From positions 1 through 7,909 of the forward strand of contig CAZVRW010000097.1 in NCBI GenBank assembly GCA_964630265.1: a stretch of DNA of 7,909 bases, written 5' to 3'. The notes beneath the pieces were generated by a model. It made no database searches and was not told where the DNA came from. It saw only the letters and a list, made by a program, of their open reading frames with translations. The translations under genes and the position numbers were made by a program. Below, in pieces: positions 1 to 6,245 of this stretch (positions are counted from its first letter, which is position 1; the number at the start of each line of letters is the position of its first letter). This DNA is from CAZBWP01 sp964630265 (GTDB lineage: Bacteria > Pseudomonadota > Alphaproteobacteria > Rhodospirillales > Defluviicoccaceae).

Positions 1-257
1 GATTCGGAGCCTTGCAGTTTGAGCGCTGTTCCATCGCCGAAGGAATTTCATCGCGCGCAACCCGCATTGTAGCGCGTCATTTGCGCCATTCGGATCCCGA
101 CAGTACGGGACAACATCGATGGGGGTCGGGGGCAAACAGTCGGATGGCATGCTTGCGCCTGTCTCGCAGGCGTAGAGCACCCTGAGATCCGCTCCGAACT
201 CAGAGACCGGGCAAGTGGCCTCGGGTCAATCCGAGGACGTGGCGATGCGAACTGCCG
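1..257. other. Left-edge region without a supported gene
   Basis: No convincing gene is visible here on either strand. A plus-strand frame (frame 3) is open from the window edge to a TGA at about 183-185. It would give some 60 residues with an Arg-rich end and no recognisable motif. A minus-strand ATG at 51 leaves the window after 17 codons and has no Shine-Dalgarno sequence. Two small inverted repeats are present: CGCCTG/CAGGCG at 156-172 with a 5-nt loop, and CCTCGG/CCGAGG at 219-236 with a 6-nt loop. The region is probably the intergenic stretch downstream of the last minus-strand gene. Confidence 0.5.
219..236 (-). terminator. Small hairpin downstream of the last gene (possible terminator)
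   Basis: A perfect 6-bp inverted repeat, CCTCGG/CCGAGG, with a 6-nt loop lies about 20 bp beyond the TAA of the gene at 258-635. It is the first stem-loop that a minus-strand transcript would make after that gene. No T-run follows it in the direction of transcription, so it does not meet the usual rule for an intrinsic terminator. A second hairpin at 156-172 follows further on. Termination here is only a possibility. Confidence 0.22.
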
Positions 258-635
258 TTACCGCGCCAGCATCTCGTACACTTGGCTGGAGAACGCGCCA
301 ATCTTCGCCTTTTTCGCCTCTTCGCTGATGCCTTCGGCATTGACGACGGGGCAATAGGCGGTGACGAGGAAGTTGACCAGTTCGGCGTTTTCGGCGTTGG
401 GATACTTTCGGCGGAGATCGTCGATGATTTCCGAGATGCGGTTCTCCACGTCCCCACTCGCGAGGAGCCGGGACAGGCCGTCGATCTCTGCCTCGGGCTC
501 TTTAAGGATGCCAGCACTGGCCGCAGCCTGCGGCTTGGGGCACTCGAGGGCAACGCCGGTGCCCGTCCAGGCGACCAGGGCAAGGAATGCGGATCCGGCC
601 AGAAGCGCCCGCCCAACGCGTCTCGTCACAAACAT
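258..635 (-). CDS. Small exported protein with two Cys-Pro motifs, unknown function
   Basis: This 125-residue protein has a clear Sec signal peptide: basic residues at 5-9 (RRVGR), a hydrophobic stretch at about 10-23, and likely cleavage near Ala29. The mature part is about 96 residues, helical and charged. It has exactly two cysteines, each followed by proline: ECPKP near the new N terminus (Cys32) and AYCPVV (Cys95). A periplasmic disulfide between them is likely but not shown. The segment around residues 50-98, with a regular helical pattern ending in TAYCPVV, resembles small hypothetical periplasmic proteins of proteobacteria; I know no named domain. The ATG has GGAG 8 nt upstream, which supports this start. 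The gene lies 42 bp downstream of the pentapeptide-repeat gene and is probably co-transcribed with it. Function unknown. Confidence 0.8.
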   Translation of the reverse strand: MFVTRRVGRALLAGSAFLALVAWTGTGVALECPKPQAAASAGILKEPEAEIDGLSRLLASGDVENRISEIIDDLRRKYPNAENAELVNFLVTAYCPVVNAEGISEEAKKAKIGAFSSQVYEMLAR

Positions 636-677
636 CTTGGTTGCTCCGTTGTCGTGTTCTCACGGTCAGCGTCAGGG

Positions 678-1136
678 CTAGCGACAGAAGCGGACCACCA
701 TGCCCTCCGGCACCCTCGTGGCGAACGGCCGGCCGGCGGCGTCCGCGCACGCGACGTCCAGCTGCCTCTGGGTCAGGCCGATCGCTTCCGAAAGATCGGC
801 GCCGCCGATCCTCGCTCCCCGGAGGTCGGCGTTCGCAAGATCCGCCATCCTGAAGCGGGCGTCTTCCAGCAGCGCCTCCGAGAGATCGGCACCCGACAGG
901 TCGGCGCCATCGAACACGGCACCGAGAAGGATGGCCTTGCGGAGGTCGGCGCCAGCCAAATTGGCATTCGCGAGCCCCGCGCCGGACAACTTTGCGCCCC
1001 TCAGGTTAACGCCACGGAGATCGCAGCCATTGCAGGCGTTGTCGTTCATCAAGCGGGTGACCGTCACCTCATCTGCGGCGCGCGCCGCGAATGCTGTCGC
1101 CGTGGCGACGAGGGCGATCACAATGACATGTCGCAT
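678..1136 (-). CDS. Exported pentapeptide-repeat protein
   Basis: The protein has 152 residues. A Sec signal occupies about residues 1-20 (MRHVIVIALVATATAF, cleavage near ARA-A). A CNGC motif (Cys35, Cys38) follows, then sixteen uninterrupted pentapeptides at about 39-118. Their central residue is Leu, Ile or Phe at every fifth position from 40 to 115 (L40, L45 ... F75 ... F95 ... L115), and the preceding positions are mostly Asp, Asn or Ala. Such repeats fold into a right-handed four-sided beta-helix, here about four coils. The tail (GLTQRQLDVAC ... FCR) is typical of the C-terminal cap in this family and adds two cysteines. The open frame extends upstream to 1388, but the ATG at 1136 has AGGAG about 8 nt upstream and starts the signal peptide, so it is preferred. 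The 15-nt coding repeats show as recurring GGTCGGCG/GATCGGCG words on the plus strand. The partner or target is unknown; the DNA-gyrase mimicry known for cytoplasmic members is unlikely for an exported one. Confidence 0.9.
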   Translation of the reverse strand: MRHVIVIALVATATAFAARAADEVTVTRLMNDNACNGCDLRGVNLRGAKLSGAGLANANLAGADLRKAILLGAVFDGADLSGADLSEALLEDARFRMADLANADLRGARIGGADLSEAIGLTQRQLDVACADAAGRPFATRVPEGMVVRFCR

Positions 1137-1230
1137 CTCCGACTCCTTTCCGGCCTCCGTCGGTTCGTGGCCTGATGCGCACGGATGCCGACGCAGGGAA
1201 CGCCGGGTCTCCGATCGCCCCCGTGCCAAG

Positions 1231-1539
1231 TCAGTCGGCAGGCGGCGGCATGTCGGCGTTGAGGGCATCGTCCATGATTTCGTTCGCCGCCTCCGGTGCG
1301 TTGGGGTCGGATTCGATCTCCACGCCGCCGACCTCGCCGAGGGGCTGGTCTCGCAACTCGCCGCCAGGATCCGAGGACATGGTGTCATCCTCCATCAGCG
1401 ACCGGCCTTCCGTAGAGAACGGCTGGCCTTCCGGTTGCATGTCCATGACTTGGGCTGATGCCGAGGAACCGACCGTCAGCGCAACGACGGCTCCGAGGAC
1501 CAGGGATCGACAAGGGCCGGCAGTGGTGCTTCTCGTCAT
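1231..1539 (-). CDS. Small, highly acidic exported protein, unknown function
   Basis: The protein has 102 residues with a Sec signal: a hydrophobic core at about 13-24 and an ASA-Q cleavage site after Ala29. The mature part is about 73 residues. By my count it has 19 Asp or Glu, only two Arg, no Lys, no Cys and six Met. It is rich in Gly, Pro and Ser, so it is probably disordered and strongly anionic. I recognise no domain. It might bind metal ions or a basic partner, but nothing in the sequence proves it. The ATG at 1539 has GGAG 9 nt upstream. It sits 57 bp after the patatin lipoprotein gene and 94 bp before the pentapeptide gene, all on the same strand. A codon pattern dense in GAT/GAC and an intact signal peptide argue that it is a real gene. 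Confidence 0.72.
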   Translation of the reverse strand: MTRSTTAGPCRSLVLGAVVALTVGSSASAQVMDMQPEGQPFSTEGRSLMEDDTMSSDPGGELRDQPLGEVGGVEIESDPNAPEAANEIMDDALNADMPPPAD

Positions 1540-1596
1540 GATCGTGTGCTCCGTCTCGCGGTGTTGGTGTAACCGACTGCATGATGACGGCCCCGT

Positions 1597-2823
1597 CTAT
1601 TGCACTGCGCCGGTCACCGTGCGGCTCAGAGATGGCGGAGCCTTCCGCCACGGATACCCGTTGGCTGCCAGCTGGTAGGCGTAGTTATATAGCTTGTTCA
1701 TGTACACCCTGTCGAACTCGCCGTCCTCCGTCGCGACAAAGTCATCCCCGATGTACGCGAGATTGTAGGCGATGCCGTCGTCACGCAAGGTGTAGTAAAT
1801 CCGCAAGAGGTCGTTGACGCCGCTGTAGTGGATCATTGTGGAGATCGCCCGCCCGGCGATGCTCAACGTGCGGCGGTCGACGTCACCCCACTCAGGGTCT
1901 TCGCGGGCGTTCATGATCAAATAGGCCGTTCGCTGCAGATGGTCGGCCTCCTCCGGCGCGAAGCCTGGCGGATAAAGGAACATCTGCTGAATGGCGCCGC
2001 CATCCACGTGCAGTTCTTGATAAGATTTGCCGCCCACCGCGACGTCGATCATCACCGGTTGGAAGACGCCGGGAATGGCCGAGGATGCGCGCAGGATCTT
2101 GCGGATCAGATCGACGGAACCGTCCTGGCCACTGGCGGCGATCGCACCGATGTTCCAGAGGACGGGCCGCTGAGCGTCCAGATCCGTGGTGCCGATCAGA
2201 AGAAGTCGACCCTTCTCGTACTCGCGCGAGATATCAGCCACCATCGCGTCATCGACATACGCCGAAATCAGTTCGAAAAGCGGCGTCGTGTCGGTCAAAG
2301 CGTCTTCGAGGATTCCTGCGATGAAACTGCGCTCGATGAAGATGTCGTCGGCGGAGACGGTCGTATATACCGCCTTGAGCTGCCGATTATAGTCCGGACC
2401 GAGGAATGCGAACGGTGCAAGCAAAGCTCCCGTACTGACCCCCGTGACAAGCTCGAACTCGGGACGATCACCGTGATCAGACCAGCCGACCAGAAGACCC
2501 GAGCCGAAGGCGCCATTGTCCGCGCCGCCGGAAATGGCGAGGACCTCCGCGGCGGGGAGCTGCGCGCCCGGGGTCAAGCCCAGATCCTTTCTCTGACGCT
2601 GCGTCGCCCGGTGGAATTCCGCATGCAACTCAGCGCGTTGTTCCTCGGGGAAAAAACGAGCATTGGCGATGCCCAACGGCGCAGCAGCGACCACATCGGG
2701 AGCCGGCACTGCCGGCAATCGTTGGGGCGAGGCGCAGCCCACAACGAGCGCAACAAACACAATCAAAACATACGATCTTGCCCGTGGCAGCCACCGGCAC
2801 CGCTCAAGTAGTTCGCCAATCAT
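1597..2823 (-). CDS. Patatin-like phospholipase, lipid-anchored
   Basis: This is a 408-residue lipoprotein with a patatin-type (Ser-Asp dyad) lipid acyl hydrolase domain. An N-terminal basic segment and hydrophobic stretch (residues 19-28) end in the lipobox LVVGC, with lipidated Cys30 followed by Ala, which suggests outer-membrane sorting. The patatin domain starts at about residue 93. The oxyanion-hole loop is SGGADNGAFGSG (98-109), the nucleophile elbow is GVSTG with Ser130, the conserved block ASSAIPGVFQPV spans 246-257, and the catalytic Asp274 lies in the DGG motif. All expected active-site residues are present, so the enzyme should be active, probably cleaving acyl esters of phospholipids at the periplasmic face of the envelope. 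The substrate cannot be read from the sequence. The ATG has only a weak Shine-Dalgarno sequence (GGTGGG directly upstream, AGGA further off), but the lipobox position fits this start. A 189-bp gap precedes it, so it may have its own promoter. Confidence 0.93.
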   Translation of the reverse strand: MIGELLERCRWLPRARSYVLIVFVALVVGCASPQRLPAVPAPDVVAAAPLGIANARFFPEEQRAELHAEFHRATQRQRKDLGLTPGAQLPAAEVLAISGGADNGAFGSGLLVGWSDHGDRPEFELVTGVSTGALLAPFAFLGPDYNRQLKAVYTTVSADDIFIERSFIAGILEDALTDTTPLFELISAYVDDAMVADISREYEKGRLLLIGTTDLDAQRPVLWNIGAIAASGQDGSVDLIRKILRASSAIPGVFQPVMIDVAVGGKSYQELHVDGGAIQQMFLYPPGFAPEEADHLQRTAYLIMNAREDPEWGDVDRRTLSIAGRAISTMIHYSGVNDLLRIYYTLRDDGIAYNLAYIGDDFVATEDGEFDRVYMNKLYNYAYQLAANGYPWRKAPPSLSRTVTGAVQ

Positions 2824-3012
2824 CCCACCAACCGATTCCTACTCGCAAATGCCGAAAGGCGAATGTTGAGCTCCTGATTTGAATTCCGCCGTCGGGTCTC
2901 GACCTTGGGGCGGTTCCCCCTCGGCGATGACGAGAAAGGGCACCGGCACCGCGCGTCCGACAAAGGGGGCTCGTCGACGGCGCCCGGTGCCGATGGACCG
3001 AAAAACAACCTG
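2824..3012. other. Longest intergenic gap, possible promoter region of the lipoprotein gene
   Basis: This 189-bp gap between the small exported gene at 3013-3336 and the patatin gene is the longest between genes in the window. It has an 8-bp inverted repeat, CGGCACCG (2944-2951) and CGGTGCCG (2985-2992), with a 33-nt spacer, just beyond the stop of the upstream gene. The part nearest the patatin start is less GC-rich (around 2870-2890). I see no convincing -35/-10 pair. A promoter here is inferred from gap length only. Confidence 0.3.
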
Positions 3013-3336
3013 CTATTGCTTGATCACCAGTGTCGTCCTCTCAAAATAGACGGTATCGATTTCGCCGTCGGCGCGCTCCACGATGGCCACCCCTTCTTCA
3101 AAATCAACCGCCTGGATGCGGTTGGTCGAAGCCAACTCTGAAATCGCGTTGAGCAGCATCGTTTCCAGGACGCCGCGCACCGTATTACCGCCCCCCAGCC
3201 GCGATTTCACCTCTTCCTGCAGTTGGGGCGACAGCATGTCCAAGACGGCTTTATCCTTGGCACTCATCTCGGCGGCCTGAACGGAACCGACAGCGAGCAA
3301 TGCTGCGAGAACAATGACTGATCCGATTTTACGCAT
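3013..3336 (-). CDS. Small exported protein, unknown function
   Basis: The protein has 107 residues with a classical Sec signal (MRKIGSVIVLAALLAVGSVQA, cleavage near residue 21 or 22). The mature part is about 86 residues. A predicted helical half (AEMSAKDKAVLDMLSPQLQEE and the following helix with VLETMLLNAIS) is followed by an apparent beta-rich end (IQAVDFEEGVAIVERA, DTVYFERTTLVIK). It has no cysteine and I recognise no domain. A TTG two codons upstream (3342) is in frame, but GGGAGA at 3344-3349 lies only 1 nt from it and 7 nt from the ATG at 3336, so the ATG is preferred. The gene follows the two-cysteine protein gene by 67 bp on the same strand. The compact exported fold suggests a periplasmic accessory protein; the function is unknown. 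Confidence 0.75.
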   Translation of the reverse strand: MRKIGSVIVLAALLAVGSVQAAEMSAKDKAVLDMLSPQLQEEVKSRLGGGNTVRGVLETMLLNAISELASTNRIQAVDFEEGVAIVERADGEIDTVYFERTTLVIKQ

Positions 3337-3403
3337 GAGCAAGTCTCCCGTTCACTTCACTTGGTTGGATAACGAGCTTCGGCGTCGGCGATGACCGTAC
3401 CGC

Positions 3404-3907
3404 TCAACGTCCGGCGCCGACCTGATTGGCGAGGTTCGTAATAAGCGTCTTCGCCGCGGCGTCGCCGGCGTTCGCGTCGGCGACGGTGAATGCAGTTCGC
3501 CGGTACAGAACGGCGGGGACCCTCTCCATCTCCTCGAAGACGGCGACGATGGCGCTGCGCTTCGAAACGTCAGCCGCCACCTCGATCTCCGTCGCCTGTA
3601 GCGGGATCTCGAAGCTGAGCGATGCCACCACCACGCACCTGCCGCCGATCTGCTGGAACGGTTCGGCCGACAGCGTCAATCGGGCGGCAGCAGGAAGCAG
3701 TCCGTCGAGCGTAACGTTGGCCGCGAACAGGTTTTCCGAAAGGAAGGCGTTGTAGCTGCGGCCATCCCTCAACCCACAGGCCGCCGCAGCGCCCGACACC
3801 TCCGCGGAACTCCCGTAGTAGCCTTGAACGAAATCGGCCGACCCCGTATCGGCGACGGCCGCATGGGCCAGCGTGGCAATCGCCAGCGTCGTGATCACTC
3901 GCAGCAT
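3404..3907 (-). CDS. Exported protein with one cysteine pair, unknown function
   Basis: The protein has 167 residues. The signal peptide MLRVITTLAIATLAHAAVA ends near residue 16 or 19. The mature protein starts DTGSADFVQGYYGSSAEV and has two cysteines (Cys44 in AACGLRDGRS and Cys91 in GGRCVVVASLSF), well placed for one disulfide. Alternating hydrophobic segments at about 65-105 and 118-150 suggest a beta-rich domain, followed by a C-terminal helix (AAKTLITNLANQVGAGR). I recognise no named family. The frame is open upstream to 4063, but the upstream residues look like non-coding translation. The ATG at 3907 has GGGAGA 6 nt upstream and begins the signal peptide. It sits 119 bp after the glycine-zipper gene. 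A periplasmic location is likely; the role is unknown. Confidence 0.78.
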   Translation of the reverse strand: MLRVITTLAIATLAHAAVADTGSADFVQGYYGSSAEVSGAAAACGLRDGRSYNAFLSENLFAANVTLDGLLPAAARLTLSAEPFQQIGGRCVVVASLSFEIPLQATEIEVAADVSKRSAIVAVFEEMERVPAVLYRRTAFTVADANAGDAAAKTLITNLANQVGAGR

Positions 3908-4026
3908 GTATTTTCTCCCGTCACTGGACAAAATCTTCGGGGCGTCGCTGGCGCATCCCGACCGCCCGCTCAACACAATGTAAATGCCCGATGGACTCGC
4001 CCGCCTCCCGGCGTTGACATCGGACG

Positions 4027-4515
4027 CTACTGGCTGACCGTATAGCCTTTTCCGGACAGACACGTTGCAAAGGCTCGGTCGTACTGCTCGACTGCAGCAT
4101 TGTGAGCTTGGATCTCCTGCTGCTGCTGCTGATACTGCTGATCGATGCCGAGGCGCCGCTTCACAACGCCAAAGAAACCGCCCACGGCCGCGCCAATCGC
4201 CGCTCCCTCACCCGGATGTCCCGCAATGGCGCCGCCGATCGCGCCGGCAGCCGAGCCGATGGCGGCGCCACCGAGGGCGCCGACTCCTCGCGGTTGTTGG
4301 GGGGCATTATAGACTTGAGCCGGCTGGTCCGGGCTAACTCCCGTCTGCTGCACCGCCCACTGGTGGCAAACGAACTTGTCCTGTTCCTCCTGTTCGGCGC
4401 TCTGGCCCTCGTTCGGATAGACGTACATTTGCGCCACCGCCACCGACTGGCCGAAGAAAATCAGTCCTCCCACCAGAACAGCGGTGGTCATCAAACATCT
4501 GTTGCCCATGATCAT
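4027..4515 (-). CDS. Glycine-zipper family envelope protein
   Basis: The protein has 162 residues. A signal peptide with a hydrophobic core at 11-22 is probably cleaved after Ala28 (AVA-Q). The motif YPNEGQSAEQEEQDKFVCHQWA (33-54) is a signature I know from proteins annotated as glycine zipper family, with variants YPxxGQ and CxQWAVxxTG. The zipper follows in two perfect four-residue series: Gly79, 83, 87, 91, 95, 99 and then Gly104, 108, 112, 116, separated by HPGE. This predicts two closely packed membrane helices with a short turn. A Gln-rich segment (QQYQQQQQ) and a C-terminal helix with RAFATCLSGKGYTV complete it; Cys50 and the late Cys may pair. The likely place is the outer membrane or periplasmic face. 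An upstream in-frame TTG (4536) is rejected because AGGGA lies 6 nt before the ATG at 4515; a further ATG is two codons later. Confidence 0.88.
   Translation of the reverse strand: MIMGNRCLMTTAVLVGGLIFFGQSVAVAQMYVYPNEGQSAEQEEQDKFVCHQWAVQQTGVSPDQPAQVYNAPQQPRGVGALGGAAIGSAAGAIGGAIAGHPGEGAAIGAAVGGFFGVVKRRLGIDQQYQQQQQEIQAHNAAVEQYDRAFATCLSGKGYTVSQ
4117..4140 (-). repeat. CAG triplet run inside the glycine-zipper gene
   Basis: The plus strand reads five CTG triplets (4117-4131), then ATA, then two CTG triplets (4135-4140). On the coding strand this is CAG CAG TAT followed by five CAG, encoding QQYQQQQQ just after the zipper. Identical codons in a row can slip during replication and change the length of the Gln tract in steps of one residue, without a frameshift. 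Confidence 0.85.
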
Positions 4516-4581
4516 TTCATTTCCCTTCGATATCAATACAACCGAGTCGAGGTCGAGCCGGTAAACACTCCGCGCGTCACC

Positions 4582-5445
4582 TCAGAACTGAATGGCGAGC
4601 CCGAGAACCGGCCCGTGCATTGTCAGGTCGATCCCGAATTCGTCGTCGCCGCTTCCACTAGAGTAGTCATCATAGAGGGCCTTGTATCCGACGACGACGT
4701 TGGCATCCCGTGCGTCGAAAAGGCCGAAGCGATAGCCACCCAGCAGCGTGCCTTGCGCGGTCACTGTGGATCCGCCGACAAATCCACCGATGTCGGCGAT
4801 CAGCGTCGCGTTCCAGCGTTCCGTGATCTCCCATTGCGAGCGGAAACCGACGATGGCATCGGCCCATGTCTGGCTTTCCGTGCGCTTGAACACCTGATCC
4901 TGAACGGGGATGCGGATCGCGCCGCTCAATTTCCAGATGCGCGCACCGGCATAGGGTTCGATGATCAAGCGGCTGCCACCCGCGTCGAGTCCCCCGTTGA
5001 TGGCATAGTCCACGGTGCGAACAAATATCGCGACGTCGGCGATGAAGAGGTCCGTCGAAACGTCGACGGCGAGGGGGCCGACGCTCACCCCGTCTGCCGG
5101 ACCGACCAGGAACGGCCCCGCTGTGTTGGTCGCCTCGAGCGATGCGTAGACAAGGTTGGTAAAGGCACCGATGTCGCCCTTGCGCGCTTCCAACTGTCCC
5201 ATCGCCGCGATGTTGAGATCGCTGACAACGTCGCCAATCGAGGCATCGACGGGGGCACTGGTTCCGCGGATCGACATGTTTCCGGACACGCCAGTGAGCC
5301 AGCCGTATGGTGCCACCACGAAGTGCCAACCGTCGGCGTCGGCCGGGGCGGCGTCAAGGCGATCTTGCGCCAAAATGCTGCCGGCCGGGAGGGACGAAAG
5401 GATCGCCGCCAGCGCGGCTACTACGACTTGGCATCTGCCGTCCAT
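4582..5445 (-). CDS. Outer-membrane beta-barrel protein
   Basis: The protein has 287 residues. Its Sec signal (MDGRCQVVVAALAAILSSLPAGSILA) is cleaved after about Ala26. The mature protein opens with WHFVVAPYGWLTGVSGNMSIRG, a pattern typical of a large family of proteobacterial barrel proteins of unknown substrate. The block IGDVVSDLNIAAMGQLEARKGDIGAFTNLVYASLE is also typical of that family. Alternating hydrophobic strands and Gly/aromatic girdle residues continue to the end. The chain closes with LGLAIQF, whose terminal Phe is the usual signal for BAM-dependent barrel assembly. The frame is open upstream to 5613, but the ATG at 5445 begins the signal peptide and has GAGGA about 5 nt before it. 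It lies between the FSDRP-family exported gene and the glycine-zipper gene, with gaps of 83 and 66 bp. Whether it is a pore or only a structural barrel is unknown. Confidence 0.85.
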   Translation of the reverse strand: MDGRCQVVVAALAAILSSLPAGSILAQDRLDAAPADADGWHFVVAPYGWLTGVSGNMSIRGTSAPVDASIGDVVSDLNIAAMGQLEARKGDIGAFTNLVYASLEATNTAGPFLVGPADGVSVGPLAVDVSTDLFIADVAIFVRTVDYAINGGLDAGGSRLIIEPYAGARIWKLSGAIRIPVQDQVFKRTESQTWADAIVGFRSQWEITERWNATLIADIGGFVGGSTVTAQGTLLGGYRFGLFDARDANVVVGYKALYDDYSSGSGDDEFGIDLTMHGPVLGLAIQF

Positions 5446-5476
5446 GATGGTCCTCGTCCCCCTCGCGCCAGAACCC

Positions 5477-5512
5477 CGGGGCACGCCCCGTGCGCGCAAC
5501 CCGAATGCGCGC
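5477..5512 (-). other. Two adjacent hairpins between the FSDRP-family gene and the beta-barrel gene
   Basis: The 83-bp gap holds two inverted repeats side by side. GCGCGCA/TGCGCGC (5492-5498 and 5506-5512) forms a 7-bp stem with a 7-nt loop. CGGGGC/GCCCCG (5477-5482 and 5485-5490) is nearly self-complementary and would fold as a five-pair stem with a 4-nt loop. No T-run follows on the minus strand. They could reduce read-through, protect an mRNA 3' end, or simply reflect high GC content. Confidence 0.3.
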
Positions 5513-5528
5513 CGAGGCGTCCCTGGGC

Positions 5529-6086
5529 TCACCACCGCCCGTAGTAGGCCCGCCGTCGCCAAGTCCGGCGACCGACACGGCGGGCCGTGCCGGCAAACGA
5601 CGCGGGCGTCCATGGCAGGCCGATGACATCGATGAACAGGCTGGCGGGACCGCCCGCAGCCGTCCCGCTGCCCTCGATCACGTCGACGTTGTAGATCAGG
5701 TCATCGCCGTCCAACCGCGGGTCCTTCAGGACGACAACGATCTCGTCCGGAACGGAGGGGTCGGCGATCGACAGCGCCGCATTCGGCGGATCGGCTTCGA
5801 AGCTGTCCTTCCCCTTCGACCAGAAGCCGATGAAGGCGCTGGTGGGAATATGGCCGGCGAATCGCTCGGGGCGGTCGGAGAAGGCGATCGTCGCCGGGGA
5901 GACGCCGCTTAATCGGAGCACGCCGCCGTCGAGGGCGGCCCGGTGCGCGCTTTGCACGAACAGGTACGAGACCATGCCCTCGGGGATGTCGTCGGCGTCG
6001 TCTTGCGCGGCGCCAGCGCTGCGCGCGAGCACGGGGAGGGCGATCGATGCCGTCCCGAGCGTGATCATCGCAGTCCGTCTGTCCAT
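5529..6086 (-). CDS. Exported protein of an uncharacterised FSDRP-motif family, possible Tat substrate
   Basis: The protein has 185 residues. The N terminus MDRRTAMITLGTASIALPVLA has twin arginines at 3-4 before a mildly hydrophobic stretch and AGA/AQ cleavage near residue 26, so Tat export is possible although the consensus is imperfect. The mature part carries LFVQSAHRAAL (42-52), FSDRPERFAGHI (69-80), FIGFWSKGKDSFEADPPNAALS (85-106) and VVLKDPRLDGDDLIYNVDVIEG. I know these blocks from proteobacterial and cyanobacterial hypothetical proteins without an assigned function. The end is striking: residues 168-185 hold eight Arg, two Trp and two Tyr (ARRVGRRTWRRRAYYGRW), a basic aromatic tail that could bind lipid headgroups or nucleic acid. 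The frame is open to 6185, but the ATG at 6086 has GGAGG 5 nt upstream and begins the signal. A 159-bp gap separates it from the channel gene. Confidence 0.8.
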   Translation of the reverse strand: MDRRTAMITLGTASIALPVLARSAGAAQDDADDIPEGMVSYLFVQSAHRAALDGGVLRLSGVSPATIAFSDRPERFAGHIPTSAFIGFWSKGKDSFEADPPNAALSIADPSVPDEIVVVLKDPRLDGDDLIYNVDVIEGSGTAAGGPASLFIDVIGLPWTPASFAGTARRVGRRTWRRRAYYGRW

Positions 6087-6245
6087 GGATCCCTCCTCTC
6101 CAAGTGACGCGGCGCGCGAGGCTGGCGTTGCCTCGAAACAGGGAACGGTGTGCCGCCGCGCCGCGTACCGCAATTCAGCTGCCAAAGACCTGTAGCGAGC
6201 CCCACGTCTGGCGTCTTGTCATGTCGCGCCAAAACGGCATCGACG
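6087..6245. other. Intergenic gap between the channel gene and the FSDRP-family gene
   Basis: This 159-bp gap is the second longest between genes in the window. It contains a hairpin, CGAGGC/GCCTCG (6117-6122 and 6130-6135, 7-nt loop), about 30 nt upstream of the start at 6086, so it would lie in a leader. Translation of the minus strand stays open from 6185 but looks random (Arg- and Ala-rich, no conserved pattern). No clear promoter boxes are seen, though the length would allow one. Confidence 0.3.

Noticed and set aside
1..51. Possible start of a further minus-strand gene (MKFLRRWNSAQ...)
   Set aside because: Only 17 codons are visible, there is no Shine-Dalgarno sequence, and no signal or domain can be judged.
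1..185. Plus-strand frame open from the left edge
   Set aside because: About 60 residues without any motif, an Arg-rich end typical of GC-rich non-coding DNA, and no second line of evidence.
790..1020. Short repeated words (GGTCGGCG, GATCGGCG) at about 15-nt spacing, like a repeat array
   Set aside because: They code for the pentapeptide repeats in frame. There are no spacers of constant length as in CRISPR and the period is 15 nt.
1137..1388. N-terminal extension of the pentapeptide protein by 84 residues
   Set aside because: It would overlap the acidic-protein gene, place the signal peptide internally, and ignore AGGAG just before the ATG at 1136.
700..1458. Plus-strand frame of 252 codons with many RRSAP-like repeats
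   Set aside because: The repeats are the antisense image of the pentapeptide coding repeats, and the frame crosses two minus-strand genes with good ribosome binding sites.
1828..2811. A 327-codon plus-strand frame
   Set aside because: It lies wholly opposite the patatin gene, whose catalytic motifs are intact. The translation is Arg- and Asp-rich without recognisable motifs.
4516..4560. Possible promoter (TTTACC and TTGTATTGATAT) before the glycine-zipper gene
   Set aside because: The boxes match the usual consensus only partly and the spacing is about 19 nt. One sequence is not enough to support it, though this is the most AT-rich upstream segment.
4102..5544. A 480-codon open frame on the plus strand
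   Set aside because: It runs antisense across the glycine-zipper gene, the gap and the barrel gene. It has no signal, domain or start site, while the minus strand has clear signal peptides and family motifs. High GC content makes such long antisense frames common.
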